A DNA stretch of 64,000 bases from Amaurobius ferox (Eukaryota; Arthropoda; Arachnida; Araneae; Amaurobiidae): assembly GCA_951213105.1 (NCBI GenBank), contig OX578133.1, positions 142,706,351-142,770,350 of the forward strand, read 5' to 3'. Below are positions 35,101-47,087 of this stretch, piece after piece. Both the position numbers and the translations under genes were made by a program. Every line of letters starts with the position of its first letter. Within the stretch, counting starts at the first letter, position 1. Below the pieces are notes generated by a model, which was not told the DNA's origin, did not search any database, and was given only the letters and a program-made list of their open reading frames with translations.

Positions 35101-36575
35101 CGTTAACCAAACCAATGATATTAACGTAATATATATTACGTTCAGTAAGTATTTATGCTTTGCAAGGATCAATTGTATGCTATTAAAGAAACAAGAAAAT
35201 TTAATCATGCATAAATTATTGATAATGAAACACTTTCCAACTGCAATGCAATTCTATTTAAACATCTCTAAAATGCTATACATTCAGCGGTGATATTTTA
35301 AAAATTATCATACTACAGTAATTGAAAACTTAAAATTTTATCAAAAAAGGCAATGCTATAAAATCGCTTGCTTCTCAATCTAAGTAAAATAAATGAATAT
35401 TTCATTCATATCACTTATATTCCAGACTCCAGAGCTAAATAATTTTACGTTAAAAATTCAGCAATTCTTATACAACTCATCTTACAATCGCTTGTTTTGT
35501 TTACATTTTGTATACATTAAAATTAGGCTTTGTTGTAGAAATAATCAAAGTTTAGTGATCATTTAATATAAAATAATAATAATTGTGTAAGCACAGAATT
35601 TAGAAACACAGATAATATGCAAAAATAAAGCGGGTTTAGAACACATGCAACACTAAATATAAATACAAGAGAGATCAATCATAGATCAAGCATTGATTAT
35701 AAAACACTATCTAACTGTAATTTTATTTAAACATCTCTAAAATACGATACATTCAGCGGCGATATTATTTTAATTATCACAAATCTACAGTAATTTATTT
35801 TACTTTGAAAATTAAAACCATGGAGGTATAAGTACGTTCTAACTCCATGCTTAAAACTTTATTCAAACTTTATTCAAATGACGTCATCGAAATATAAATC
35901 ATCGGGCTCTCTATGTAAAAGGAGTGAGCATTCAAACACTTTTATTCTAGTCTCCAGAGTTAAATAATTTTGCGTGAAAAAAAAATCCAGCAATTCATAT
36001 ACAACTCATCTTACAACAACTTGTTTACATTTTACATTCATTTAAGTTAGGTTTCGTTGTAGAAATAATCAAAGATTGATGATCATTGAAACTCAAAAAT
36101 ATTGTAACTGTGTTGGCGCAGAATATGGATGTACAGAAAAAATAAAGCAAAAATAAAGCGGTTTTAGGACGGATGCAATACTAAATATAAATTAAAAAGA
36201 ACTTTAAAAATCACGATTTTGACAGAAGATGGATGTCATATTTCATATTGAAGTGGGTCACGTGACCGCTTCATATTTTATGGGTGTGTATTATATGTAT
36301 TTTAACTTTTCTTAAAAAATGATTGAGAAATTATGTCCCATAGGGTTCAATGTATTTCATTTCTTCAACCCTGGTTTAATCCAAAACTAATTGGGTGATA
36401 TTATTCATTTACATTCCCATATGTTCCACAGACCGGCTCAATATTATACTAAAATTTCATTTTGATAAAGTCATTCTTACGGCAGTTATCGTGCGAACGG
36501 ACAGACAGACAGACAGACATAATGAACAAAGTCATAAACTCTTTTCAACTATGCTGTAAAGTGTTAAAAATGTGA
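32165..36575. mobile_element. Large inverted-repeat (foldback-like) element, family D
   Basis: The left arm (about 32170-33480) and right arm (about 35165-36573) are inverted copies. Each outer end reads AACACTTTACAACAAAGTTG...AAGTGTT, which itself forms an 8-bp hairpin, followed by a (GTCT)n tract and CGTTAGCACGATAACTGCCG. Further landmarks are ATTGGGTGATATTATT and CACGTGATC. The middle (33481-35164) is unrelated AT-rich DNA. Within each arm a segment with ATTTTAGAGATG-x-TTAAA is duplicated. A single-arm copy lies at about 51940-52634. No transposase is visible. It could be a foldback element or two head-to-head copies of a non-autonomous element. Confidence 0.6.
33481..35164. other. Central segment between the inverted arms, no gene recognised
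   Basis: AT-rich DNA with a C7 run at 33602-33608. The open frames at 34052-34270 and 34839-35030 show no known domain. Confidence 0.45.
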
Positions 36576-36764
36576 ATATCAATAAGGAAAATAATGCATT
36601 CGAAGGTTTCCCTAACACACATTTAAAATTATAAAGAAATATTGGCCACGCTGGATAATTTGCTAAAACACACCCAGATTCAATTATAAATATAAGAATT
36701 TTTGCGAAAAAGTGGCGATCATGAAAACAATGAAATTTTTTGTAAGTCTTTTCAGTACCAAATA
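36576..36764. other. Spacer between the foldback element and the Tc1 element
   Basis: No feature recognised. Confidence 0.4.
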
Positions 36765-36766
36765 TA

Positions 36767-38158
36767 CACTCTGTTGTAAAATAAAATATGCACCTATAAA
36801 AAATTGAGCTACGGCCGCGAAACTCGATATGTAAATGTCGTTCTAAGAATTCTGCAAATGATCAAAACTGTCAGCGCCAGTGATATTATAGGGCTCATGA
36901 AACGTGCATGAGAACAAAGCATCGTGCAGCATTTAAAACGACCGGTTTTCTCCTCTCACCCAGGGGCAATTGGAACAGTATTTTTTGTTTCGATACTGCA
37001 GGTTGCTTATAAAGATGTTGAGAAGTACTCGACGACGCTACGAACAATTGTCGCATTTAGAAAGAGGTCACATCATAGGCTTAAGAGAAGGTAGTTGGTC
37101 TGACATATCAGTCGCCATCTCGATCGCAGCGGTATGGTAGTTGTTCGGTGTTAGCAACAGTGGATCAGAGAAGGTTGCCGTCGCAGAGTTTCAGGATGCT
37201 CCAGACAGATATACAACTGCTCGAGAGGTTCGTATAGTCAAGAAAGGAGCCACCTCCACACCAATGGCTTCCCTATCAGCCATTCGAAGGCACTTGCCAT
37301 CCTCCCTGCATCTTGTAACAAGGGATGCTATTCGGAGACAACATTGTATATGGTAGGATTAGGTGTTAACGTCATTAAGGTGCTTACTGCTAATCTCTCA
37401 ACGTAGATACAGACGTCGGATTGGTCATGAGTTCGGTTAGCCTGGATAGTGTCCGACTAGAGGCAAGTTGTCTTTAGCGACGAATCCCATTTCTCTCTCA
37501 GTGCTGATGACCGCCGCATACGTGTGTGGTGAAGGACTAGTCAGCGTTTCGATCCCGCATTTGTTGTTGAGCGACACACGATCATTACACGTGATCTGAC
37601 ACTCCGGGAGCCATCTCGTAAGATAGTTAGTTGTGTTGCGAGCCAATCTAAAGTCTCGCTTGTACGTCGATGACATTCTGCAGCCGATTTTTCTGACTAT
37701 GCTGTCAAGCCGTTCAGGTTCCATTTACAAAAAATATATAAACTTACTGCACGACTTTCTCAACAATGACTTCTAGGATTTAATATCCTTACATGGCCAT
37801 CCAAGTTCCCAGACCTATCACCAACAGAACGTCTGGGACATGCTGAGATGGCAATTGCTGCCTTTTCAGAATACCACTGAATTTGCTGATCAGTTGCAAC
37901 ATTTGTAGCAGAATCTTCCATAGAGGGACATAAACAACTTAATTGACTATACCGTACCGAATATCGGCTTGTATAGTTGCCAAGGGAGGATTTACCACTT
38001 ACTAAAATGTTATCTTCTTGTTGGCACCATTTCTTAACAAAACGTCTTTTTGATCCCAAATTCTAATCATTTGTATATATCTTCAAAGGATACATAGATG
38101 CCGAGTTCGTGGCTGTAGCTGAATTTTTATAAATGCATATGTTTTTTGTAACAGAGTG
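36767..38158 (+). mobile_element. Tc1/mariner element with ~95-bp terminal inverted repeats and TA duplications
   Basis: The ends match in inverted orientation: CACTCTGTT...AAAATATGCACCTATAAAA...GAGCTACGGCCGCGAAACTCG on the left (from 36767), and the complement of ATAAATGCATATG...AACAGAGTG on the right (to 38158). Dinucleotide TA flanks both ends (36765-36766 and 38159-38160), as expected for Tc1 insertions. The repeats run roughly 95 bases with scattered mismatches. A broken transposase fills the interior. At 1392 bp it is the normal size for the family. Confidence 0.8.
37015..37990 (+). pseudogene. Broken Tc1-family transposase
   Basis: The N-terminal helix-turn-helix region is recognisable (RRYEQLSHLERGHIIGLRE), followed by a stop at 37138-37140. 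A later frame contains RYTTAREVRIVKKGATSTPM and ASLSAIRRHL. Further on, SLATNPISLS corresponds to the usual FSDESRFSL catalytic block, with the acidic residues lost. Near 37790 WPSKFPDLSPTERLGH matches the WPA-x-SPDLSPIEH-x-W signature that holds the second catalytic acid. Many stops and frameshifts separate these blocks. Transposase normally cuts and joins DNA at TA sites; this copy cannot encode one. Confidence 0.75.
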
Positions 38159-38160
38159 TA

Positions 38161-40575
38161 TGTTGACATGACACGCTTTTTGTCATTTTGCTTTATTTTT
38201 CTATGAAATGACTTCATTGAGAACGTTGGCAATCCCATTTTGGTCGCCAGTCAAGCCACATCCATTTCTACATCGGATTTTTATTTTTTCTAATTTTAGA
38301 ACAGTGAATGGTTATTGAAAACACATCTAATTATTCTAGCATCAAACAAGGCTAGGCATGGCATTATGAATCAAACTCTTATGTCTCAGATCTTGGCGCG
38401 AAGGAATTTAATTTTGTAAAAATAGAAATGTGTATTTATTAGACTCAATTAAAAATTACTTTATCATTTGAAAAGGATACAACGTTTGTAATTCACATGA
38501 ATTACTCTTACAGTCTATATTACAATATTTCGTGACGATGTTTGCTAGTCATTTCTGTTTTAAATGGCAAATTTGTTCTAAAGCAGGTTGTTTTTACATC
38601 GAATTAATTTTAAGTGAGCATTGAACGGTAAAATATGTTCGATTTACACTCTTTAAAATATAGTTTTATCCAGGGTATTAACGTCTTGCAGGTAGTTTGG
38701 GCCGCTTATATATAGATGGAATTTGAATCCTGCTTGAAATTCAAAACACCTAACACGAAAACTTTGAATTATATGTATAGGATATTATTTGAAACATTTA
38801 TTGTTGGGCTGAAATACACGTTGAGCGTTTACTTGCGCCAAAAATTCGTGTTTTCAAGTTATTTACATGCTTCCTGCTTACTATGATCCGAATCAGCTCT
38901 TTTAAATGCGGCGTCTGTATGTGTGTGTGTGTGAGTGTACATTCTTGTGTGTATAGGTTCTGTAAGAACTTTATCAAGGTATTTAACACTACTTTATGAG
39001 CGTCGTTACAATACTCCCCCCCCCCCCCGAGTGGCGCGCTGGCTTATATTGCTCAAATAAACCACAGATATCATCGTGCAATGAGGCAGATTGTATGAGG
39101 AATATTTTACTTTGAAACTCTGACGCAATGTTATAGTGACACTTGGTGAGTGCTAGAGGGGTTGTTCGACGTGATGAAGTATGTGGTGATCGATAGTCAG
39201 AGATCGGAGGTTGCGATTTAGTATTATCACTTGTAACGAGTGTACGGAAGACCAACTTGGTAGTGTCTGGGTTTGATCCCCGGGGTCAAAGAGTTTTAGA
39301 AGAACATTATAAAGACCTTTTCAGCTCAAGGCGTTTGATGCTGTCGTATGACCGTTGACTACAAGGTAACTTTAAGCATTGTTGTATATATAAATATTTT
39401 TTTAATTAAGGGCATCCAATAATTTGATTTGATATTAAATGCAGCATAATCACCAGTTCGTATTTCAATTTTAATATATTTTTAAACCATTGATTATACG
39501 AATATTGTTTTCATATTTGTGTTAAGTCAGCAAGACTTTAAATCTCAAAATATATATCAATGAGTATCTAAATTTTGTATTTAGACACATTTTGAATCTC
39601 ACAATTGATATATGCAACGGAGTTAGCAAGTTATCTGTAAAGATCTCTTGTATAAGAGGAATTCGAACCACTGATTTCTAACTGAACTGTTGAGGCTCTA
39701 TCAAACGAGATATTAAGATTATCTTTTTTTTATATTTGAAGTGGGCTTAGCATTCTCCTTGTCTCCCATATTGTACGACTTCCTCAGCATTATGCCTATT
39801 TTATACAGGATAGAATTATGATCACTGTAACCGGCTGTGAATGGAAACTGCGACCATACATCATACGACTCTGATGAAATTCCAATTTTTATGTTATTTA
39901 AATCTCAATAATCTTTCAAGGGTTAAGTTGTTCAATCTAACTTTAAGGGTTAAGCTGTTCGAGGGTTATTGTTATGCCTCAGCTTGTCTCAGCGGGAGTT
40001 CGAACCGCCAGTCTCCCTCTTACCTGTCGACACGCTATTCATAGAGCTTTTGATGCGTCTATCTTTCCTTCTTTATTTGACGAACCTTCTTATATAATAA
40101 GAGACTGCTTTTCGAATCAACAAATAACGAACTTTATGTTTGAAAACGAAATAAAAACTTTTCTTAAAAAGTTCAATTTGAACAAAGTCAAGATGATGAT
40201 TAGAACAAGACATTTAAACTTTTTTGTCGTTTCACTTCATGTGTACGTTCTCTAAGTACAGAACGCTGTCGTTGTGTAAACTTACCTCAACTTGCCCTTT
40301 AGGATTTTTTGAACAAGTTTAAGGCAAACATCAAAGACAGGAAAGATCGGAGAGATATAATCAAATAGGTTAAAAATATCGGGTTAAAAAAATGAAATAA
40401 GAAATCCACTTTAATTCTAATAAATATCCCTTATATGTGATTTTTATAAAGAGATGAGTTCAGGTATTTAAAATACGGATATGGTCAGCACGTGAATTTC
40501 TTTGCAGAATAAAATTCAATTTTGTATATTTATTTATAGGCTTTAATCTAACTTTTATCGCACAAAATCATTCAT
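38161..40575. other. No gene; possible degenerate tRNA-like patches
   Basis: AT-rich DNA. A C14 run lies at 39015-39028. Box B-like GGTTCGAA(C/T)TCC sequences occur on the minus strand near 39670 and 39990, and a TGGGTTTGATCCCCGG phrase on the plus strand near 39267. Box A partners are weak, so these may be worn SINE heads. A family C-like (GT)n patch lies near 38915-38935. Confidence 0.4.
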
Positions 40576-40927
<352 letters not shown>

Positions 40928-40930
<3 letters not shown>

Positions 40931-42047
40931 CTTTTGTTATTACTTATGTAGATAAAGCCTCTAATAATTATGCTATTATTTGTAAAAAATTCTATATTCA
41001 ATATCTGCTAGATTATTTAAAAAATAATAGTCTATTTAAAATTGATTCACACTCCCTTAATAGTATCAAATTGAAAATTATCAATATGTATAGTGATTTA
41101 GATATTAATAATAAATTTTTCACATTTCCATATATTGTGCTTATACCTAAATTTCATAAAAATCCTATTAAATTTAGAACTGTTACTAGTGGTCATAATT
41201 CATACTCTACCACTGCTAGTAAATTATTACTAAATTATTTAAATGTACTAAATAGCAATTTACGAGATTCTGGTGATAGCTACATTATTCTAAATAACAG
41301 TAAGGAATTAAAAAATAAATTAAAAACGCATGGTAAAATAATAGGATTTCAAACTTTTGATTTTAAAGATCTATTTAATAATATTAAGATCACTGATCTA
41401 TATGATGTCATTTTAGCTTTATATAATGCTTATATTACTAAACATTCTAATCTTACAAAATTTACCAATTTTCCTAAGCTTCTCCATTTTGTTCTTTTCA
41501 ATAATTATATCTTTCAAGGTAATAAATTATACTTACAAGTCTCAGGTGTTCCACAAGGTGGCTGTAGTAGCAGTATGTTAGCTAATTTATACCTATATCA
41601 TTATGAAAAATTCTTTACTTCAACTGATTATAAAATTTATAGATATGTAGATGATCTGATTTGTCTTGTATTTACTGATAACTATGTCATAGATATAGAT
41701 TTCTATCCGGATAATTTGGAATTAATACCTAATGAAACTTCTATTAGTAATAATGTTTATTATTTGGATTTAAATCTAATTATAGAACCTGCTCATGGGA
41801 TAGTTACTAAATTATATGATAAAAAGATTTTTTTAAATTTAATATTAATAAATTATTACCTTTTAATTCCTGCAACTCGATTCAATTGTTTAGAAATATT
41901 ATACTTAATCAACTTTTTAGAATTTATAGATTATCAGATAAAAAATTTCATGCTTTGCACATTAATAACCTCAAAATTACCAGTAAAATGTATCAATATC
42001 CTGCATATTTAGTCAATAGTATAGTTAATAAGTTTCGATTAGCCTAA
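40928..42047 (+). pseudogene. Penelope-like reverse transcriptase, 5' truncated and frameshifted
   Basis: The frame is open from the (TA)n tract, without a start codon, to 42012. Its order of motifs is VDKASNNYAIICKK, PYIVLIPKFHKNPIKFRTV, FDFKDLFNNI, GVPQGGCSSSMLANLYLYH and the catalytic YRYVDDLICL near residue 190 of the 41071 frame, then YYLDLNL and VTKLYDKK. This fits the RT of Penelope-like retroelements, which copy RNA onto chromosome ends or nicks. A one-base shift in the A-run at 41821-41825 moves the C-terminal part to another frame ending at 42045-42047. No GIY-YIG endonuclease is visible on either side. The PLE subgroup is uncertain. Confidence 0.7.
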
Positions 42048-42685
42048 AATTCTCATATTCTCCCCTTATTATCTTATTTTAGCCGTACTTCTTCATTCTC
42101 CTGCAATTATATTTTCATCTTTTTATCTCGAAGCTTTAACAGTTGAATAACTCATTTTATTGCTTTTGCGCAGTACTGTTTTTATTACTCTCTTTGGCAA
42201 CAGCAAATCACATCTTTTCATTTTGGCATATGGCAACGATGATCCAGTCATATTTTGCTCGTCATGGTTGCGCTGAAGAGGTGCGTTTTGAGGTATTTAT
42301 GTTTCCTTTATTGTTCCAATCTTTATGCTTGTCGTCCATATAACACAAGTTTATAGATAAAATCTATCTTGTGTTTCAGAAACAAGCATTTTTGTGTTCA
42401 TTTCGAGAAGATATATGGACCCGATGAGAATTTTTTCGAAATGAACTTTTCGTAAGCCTAATCTCGTAAGCCTAAATCTCCTCCATGTGCAAGCTTTTTT
42501 GCTTGATTTTTTTGTTTTCTTATTTGCATTCCTCATTTTTGAAATTTGTTGATTGTCTTTGTCCTTATGACTTGCATTATGCTTTATTATTTCCTCTTTT
42601 TGTCTTAATTTCTTTGTATTTGTAGAAAATTTTGGAATAGTGTATTATGAGTTACTACATACATTCTAACTTTGGATTTAATAAT

Positions 42686-42687
<2 letters not shown>
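42048..42687. other. No gene recognised
   Basis: AT-rich flank of the RT fragment. No supported gene. Confidence 0.45.
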
Positions 42688-42734
<47 letters not shown>

Positions 42735-42753
42735 TAGAGAGAGAGAGAGAGAG
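42688..42753. repeat. (TA)n(GA)n compound microsatellite
   Basis: A pure TA run followed by ATAGATAGA and a GA run. Confidence 0.9.
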
Positions 42754-42879
42754 CTTACGTGTACAGTTATGTATCTTTCTGACAAATTTATTATGCTGAT
42801 TCACAATAGTTTGCTTTAATATGTGGCGACACAATGTATTTTAAAAATTATGCCAAGTCACCATAATATAAAAGAATCT

Positions 42880-42972
42880 GCAAAGAACCTTGCTGCCTCA
42901 ACCGGGAATTGAACCACGAATCCGTAGTTTTAGTCGACGCTCTACCGTTGAGCGGCTTGGATGGAATTGCAA
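42880..42972 (-). mobile_element. tRNA-like SINE head 1
   Basis: On the minus strand, GCTCAACGGTAGAGC forms a D-arm-like hairpin (box A region) and GTGGTTCAATTCCCGG gives the T-arm (box B). It closely resembles the head at 43588-43685. The shared 5' edge is AATTCCATCC-like and the shared 3' edge is AAGGTTCTTT on the minus strand. It has no functional tRNA structure overall. Confidence 0.6.
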
Positions 42973-43587
42973 GCTTTTAACGTCGAAGAGTCCTCTGCTT
43001 TCTTCTCCCGTGAATGTCAGCTTGGCGTGGAAATTGACGATCTCACTGGCCACCTTCTGCTATTTTTATCTCAGGATAGCTTCTTAATATTGCTTTTTTT
43101 ATCCAGGATAGTATCCTGTGTGGTCGTTGGCCTCCGATTTGATATCGGCGCCCCCAACATGCCAAAGTCTACTGAATCCGTACTAATCGTACTAGGGTCA
43201 TTTTCAGACCCCCCTTCAACATCATTTCTTCCCAAAGGGGGCATTTCACAAAATTGCGGTGTACGGAACTTGACTTTCTCATAGACCTGATCCTCCTTTT
43301 ACCTGTGAGGTAAACTAATCTGTGGATAGGTCGGTTGCTAACCTGATTTGGTCCTTGAAACAAGCACTTCTAGGTAACTGAGAGGAACATGCCCTTTATA
43401 ATCTGTTTCCAGGCCCGTCGGCGACTGGAGTCGAGTCTTGGTGGGTTGCATTCGCTCTCTGGATGGTGGATATATTCCTCTTTACTGCCTTCCTCGTATT
43501 GGTGTAAACCATATAAAGTCGTCACGGGGGTTATGCACCCCCAACACCACTGCATTAACCTGCATGGTTAATTTGTTCGGACGCTAT
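42973..43587 (-). other. Higher-GC segment between two tRNA-like heads
   Basis: About 615 bp with clearly higher GC than its surroundings, probably the body of a SINE or a composite element headed by the tRNA-like unit at 43588-43685. Open frames here lack known domains. A C6-containing patch and a GGTGGATATATTCC phrase occur, but no second copy is in the window for comparison. Confidence 0.4.
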
Positions 43588-43685
43588 TGTAAAGAACCTT
43601 TCTGCCCAAACCGGGAATTGAACCACGGATCTACGTACTGGTTAGCCGATGCTCTGCCGTTGAGATACTGGGACGGAATTGTCGG
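43588..43685 (-). mobile_element. tRNA-like SINE head 2
   Basis: The minus strand shows TCTCAACGGCAGAGC (D-arm/box A) and CCGTGGTTCAATTCCCGG (box B). It shares most positions with head 1, which lies about 710 bp away in the same orientation. Confidence 0.6.
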
Positions 43686-45179
43686 ACTGTTATCGGAGTG
43701 AACTTTGTAAAAAATCTGAAAGTTTTTGAGAAGGGTTTATCCTAAATAGTGAGAGTGGCTTCTTACATTTTGTTATAAAATTATTAAATAAAATTGAGCA
43801 AAAAAACATTTTTATTTCTTTGATTCGTGTCAAAATCTAATCTGTAAAATTAGAATAACGTAGCTAACTACCACATTTAATTTAAAAGAAATAGATGGCT
43901 AGATTTAAGCTAACATGGGTATATGCATTTCATAGACAAAAAGATACATAGACGGATATACAGACAAACTCATCTAAGTCTCGCTAAAAATTGTTGAGTC
44001 GTGTTCTGAGATTCTTAGAACGTGTAAATCCATTGAGTTCGAGTTTTCAAGCTTATTCCAATACTTTCCTTATACGTGTATTATGTATTGTAGCGAGAGT
44101 AAAGATGAACAAGTAAAATGAATTCATAAATAAGTTGTAAATGTAAGACACTTTACATCTTTTAAGAAATATAGAGTCAGATAACTTAATATTTTCTTTG
44201 TCAAAGAAATACATTTTGGAAATGCTTAATTATATTCACTCAATTTAGATATTGAAATAACAAATGCAATGTAGGTATTATGAGCAAATAGTAATTTACA
44301 AAGATAAATTATTCAAAATAATATTTTAAAAAACATTTATTGGACGATAAATGAATGTATCTTGATATTTTGAAAGTAACATATTTTAGGTAAACAATCT
44401 CAGATATTTCTTTTGTTTCTTTAAATGCAGATTTATAAACATGGTTCATTTTGTGGGACAAACTAATCCCTTTAAGGCAAAGGATCACAAAGGAATTTTC
44501 GAGAATCTCTTTGTTTTATAGTTTTTTACTGCTAAATCAAAGGTTGTATTAAATAGGAATGGCATAAATAGAATTATTTGCCTTTCATGCAGTTATTTTC
44601 GTAAAGAGAAAGTATAGTGATATGTTCAAATATTTAGCTATAGGATTTTGATGGATCTCAATGTTTCGAGTATCCTTGAATTTGATTAATCTAGTTTTTA
44701 ATTAATACCCGTATGTCTGTTTTTGCCTTTTTCAGATGTTCTGTAATTCTTAGGCTAGTTTGATCATATTCCATAATAACTGCAACTGCTTTCCCAGTAT
44801 GTCTCATACACGCTGGAAAATTCCTTTGCTCAATTGACGAGTGATATGAGGACCTCGCTGACCGGGAGAAAGTAGGAACGAAGGCATTGTTAAAAGATAC
44901 GTACAGCTCAAACTGCTGCTAACGAATAAAATTGACATAACTTTATTAAAAGCAGCATATAACACAAAATTAATAGTATTGACAGGTTTCAAAGGCAAAA
45001 ATAGCCTTCCTTGTCAAAAAACACAAGACGCGCAACATTCACTCATCAGAAAAAGATCGGCAATCAAACCTCGATCTGTCGCCGATCAGTATTTTGTATT
45101 AGTACATGCTGTTTTTAATGAATATTTTAATTTTATTGTTGAAAGAGTCTTACATTTTGAGACCTTCTTCTATATTGCT
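43686..45179. other. No gene; two partial family C copies
   Basis: AT-rich DNA. TTGAGTTCGAGTTTTCAAG...CCAATACTTTCCTTATAC (about 44033-44080, reverse) and AAAGTATAGTGATATG...TTCGAGTATCCTTGAA (about 44607-44680, forward) match the end of repeat family C. Confidence 0.5.
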
Positions 45180-45960
45180 GGTAAATAGCTTTCGTAAGGC
45201 GTAACTGCATAGGCAATATAATTGATTGCAGAATGTTGACAACGTACAGAAGTGACTGCCAAGGTACCACGTAGTAATAGTAAAGGAGACTGGCTGTCAA
45301 AAGGGATGACTTCCCAGACTGTCACACTAATGTGATGTCCGTGTTCCGCTTGACAAATGCAATCGGATCAGGCAGCACTGACCATATCCATCGTATATAC
45401 AAATTTGTTGGCCATAGGTTCCTATGCAGAAGCGTTATTTATTGTCAAACACTACACGCTGCCATTCCGACGCAATCCATGATTACTATGCTCCACACCA
45501 CTGCAGGCGTTTCTGCCTATGTTTACTAGTTATTGGTAAGCACCTTAAGAGAGGTAAGCATCTAAAAGAGTTGGTAAGCATCTTCTGAAGTCTTCTTTCA
45601 ATGGCACTCTTTGATCGTGTATGGTACGTAGAGGTATCAAGGTGTCTTTGAATTGTCGACAAGTTAAATTTAGGTAAATTTCCAGATGTTTTCATTATTG
45701 CAGAATTAATAAGTTAACTTGTTTGTCTAGAGCATCAATATTCATTTTAGCGCGTATGTATGCCCTATTGTCCCACTACTTCCGACACCGTCTTACTGTC
45801 ACGCCTTTGCAACCAAGGTAACGGACGTCATGTCAGGATGCTGAACCACCTTCCTCTCTGAAACTTAGGCAGTGGCTTCTACTGACATCAAGGTCATCCG
45901 CACTGACAACTGAAGGCAATGGAATCATATAACTGTCATCATACAATTGTCTGTTGATAT
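45180..45960 (-). pseudogene. Degraded Tc1-family transposase (second copy, minus strand)
   Basis: The minus strand from about 45900 reads LSFREEGGSAS-like, the start of a Tc1 helix-turn-helix. Near 45520 it reads LLRCLPITSKHRQKRLQWC, the standard RRLPLT-x-RHR-x-x-RL-x-WC block. EWQRVVFDNK then stands for the DES catalytic block, and PLLLLRGTL-like sequence follows in another frame. Stops and shifts are frequent. The segment is richer in GC than its flanks. I did not identify terminal repeats. Confidence 0.55.
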
Positions 45961-46456
45961 GCCAATTGTGTTATTTAAGTATTAATATGGCCTAACAATA
46001 AAATAGTTTACTTTAATTACAACGAAGTGTGGTTGAATAATCTTAGTCATTGCCCCTGTTTTTATTATGATATTTAGGTTTGTTTAATTTATATTTTCCA
46101 AGTCCTTACCTTCTCGGACTTGGTTCCAAGATGACCAAAGTAGACTGGTTTATTACGAGATACTGATCATAGGCCTTTTCATTTATAGTTCATATTTATA
46201 TATTTCATATTTCTAAAGGTCTCTAAAATGTATTCTTCTAGGTGGTATAAAATTCTGACACCACATTGCTCGAGACATAATGGGTAAGACACGCGATCTA
46301 ACAGACTGAACGTGAAATGATTGTAGGCACTTAAAGCAGCTGTGTGTATCGTCTGTAGTAGTATAACGTTAGCAAAGTAGTAGCAAAACGTCTGTAGTAG
46401 TATATAGTTAGATATAGTTAGAGGGTAGCAGTTAATAGAGTTTACATAGGACGGAC
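45961..46456. other. No gene recognised
   Basis: AT-rich DNA with short GTAGTAGTATA repeats near 46345-46400 just before the SINE target duplication. Confidence 0.4.
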
Positions 46457-46470
46457 TAGACTAAAACCGT

Positions 46471-46745
46471 CGGGACAGGATAGCCCAGTAGTTAAGGCAC
46501 GGGATTGCACTAGGAGGACAGAAGTTCGATTCCCGATTCTGCCCAAACTATCCCCGTGTTTACGTGAAGTATGGGCACGTTAAATCCGTGAGTCCGAAAG
46601 TCATTCCGAGAGGCTGGTGGCAGGGACGGAGGGTACAGGTGTCACCCCCACTGAGTTCGTTCTAAATTAGGTGGTACTGTTTCGGCTGTCCAAACAGATT
46701 CCTTACACTTTCAGTTTGGTCGGATGGTCTGGGTCAAAAGAAATA
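46471..46745 (+). mobile_element. SINE-2, full length, with 14-bp target duplication
   Basis: The tRNA-like head has box A TAGCCCAGTAGTTAAGGC and box B AAGTTCGATTCCC. The 275-bp body ends in GGATGGTCTGGGTCAAAAGAAA, with no long poly-A. TAGACTAAAACCGT (46457-46470) and TAGACTAAAATCGT (46746-46759) flank it, a 14-bp target duplication with one mismatch. A truncated relative lies at 18605-18746. Confidence 0.85.
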
Positions 46746-46952
46746 TAGACTAAAATCGTGTTTGATCGCAAGATGTATGTTCATCAACGGCTACTTGAAA
46801 CGGATATTGAAGCTGAGTGGAACGTTGGCAGACTGTTGCAGTTCAACATCGAAGGACAAATGTTAGCTAAATTGAAGATAATCCGAATCATGATTAAAGT
46901 CAAATGGTCCTTCAACGTGCAGTTCAACACCCATTACATTGTATGGGTAACA

Positions 46953-47031
46953 GATGCAGAAGTACTAACCAGAAGTACCAACCAGAAGTACTAACCAGAA
47001 GCACTAATCAGAAGTACCAACCAGAAGCACC
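46953..47031. repeat. 13-bp minisatellite, about six units
   Basis: ACCAGAAGTACTA-type units in tandem, with C/T variation at two positions. It ends the 78-codon frame at 46758-46994, which I do not consider a gene. Confidence 0.75.
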
Positions 47032-47087
47032 GGGTTAAATCAGACACAGTGACTAAAAAGTTGCTCAAGTCAAATTTTTAAATCATA

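Noticed and set aside
43170..43290. Overlapping frames in the higher-GC segment as host exons
   Set aside because: The segment lies between two tRNA-like heads and has no recognisable domain or clear splice sites; element origin is more likely.
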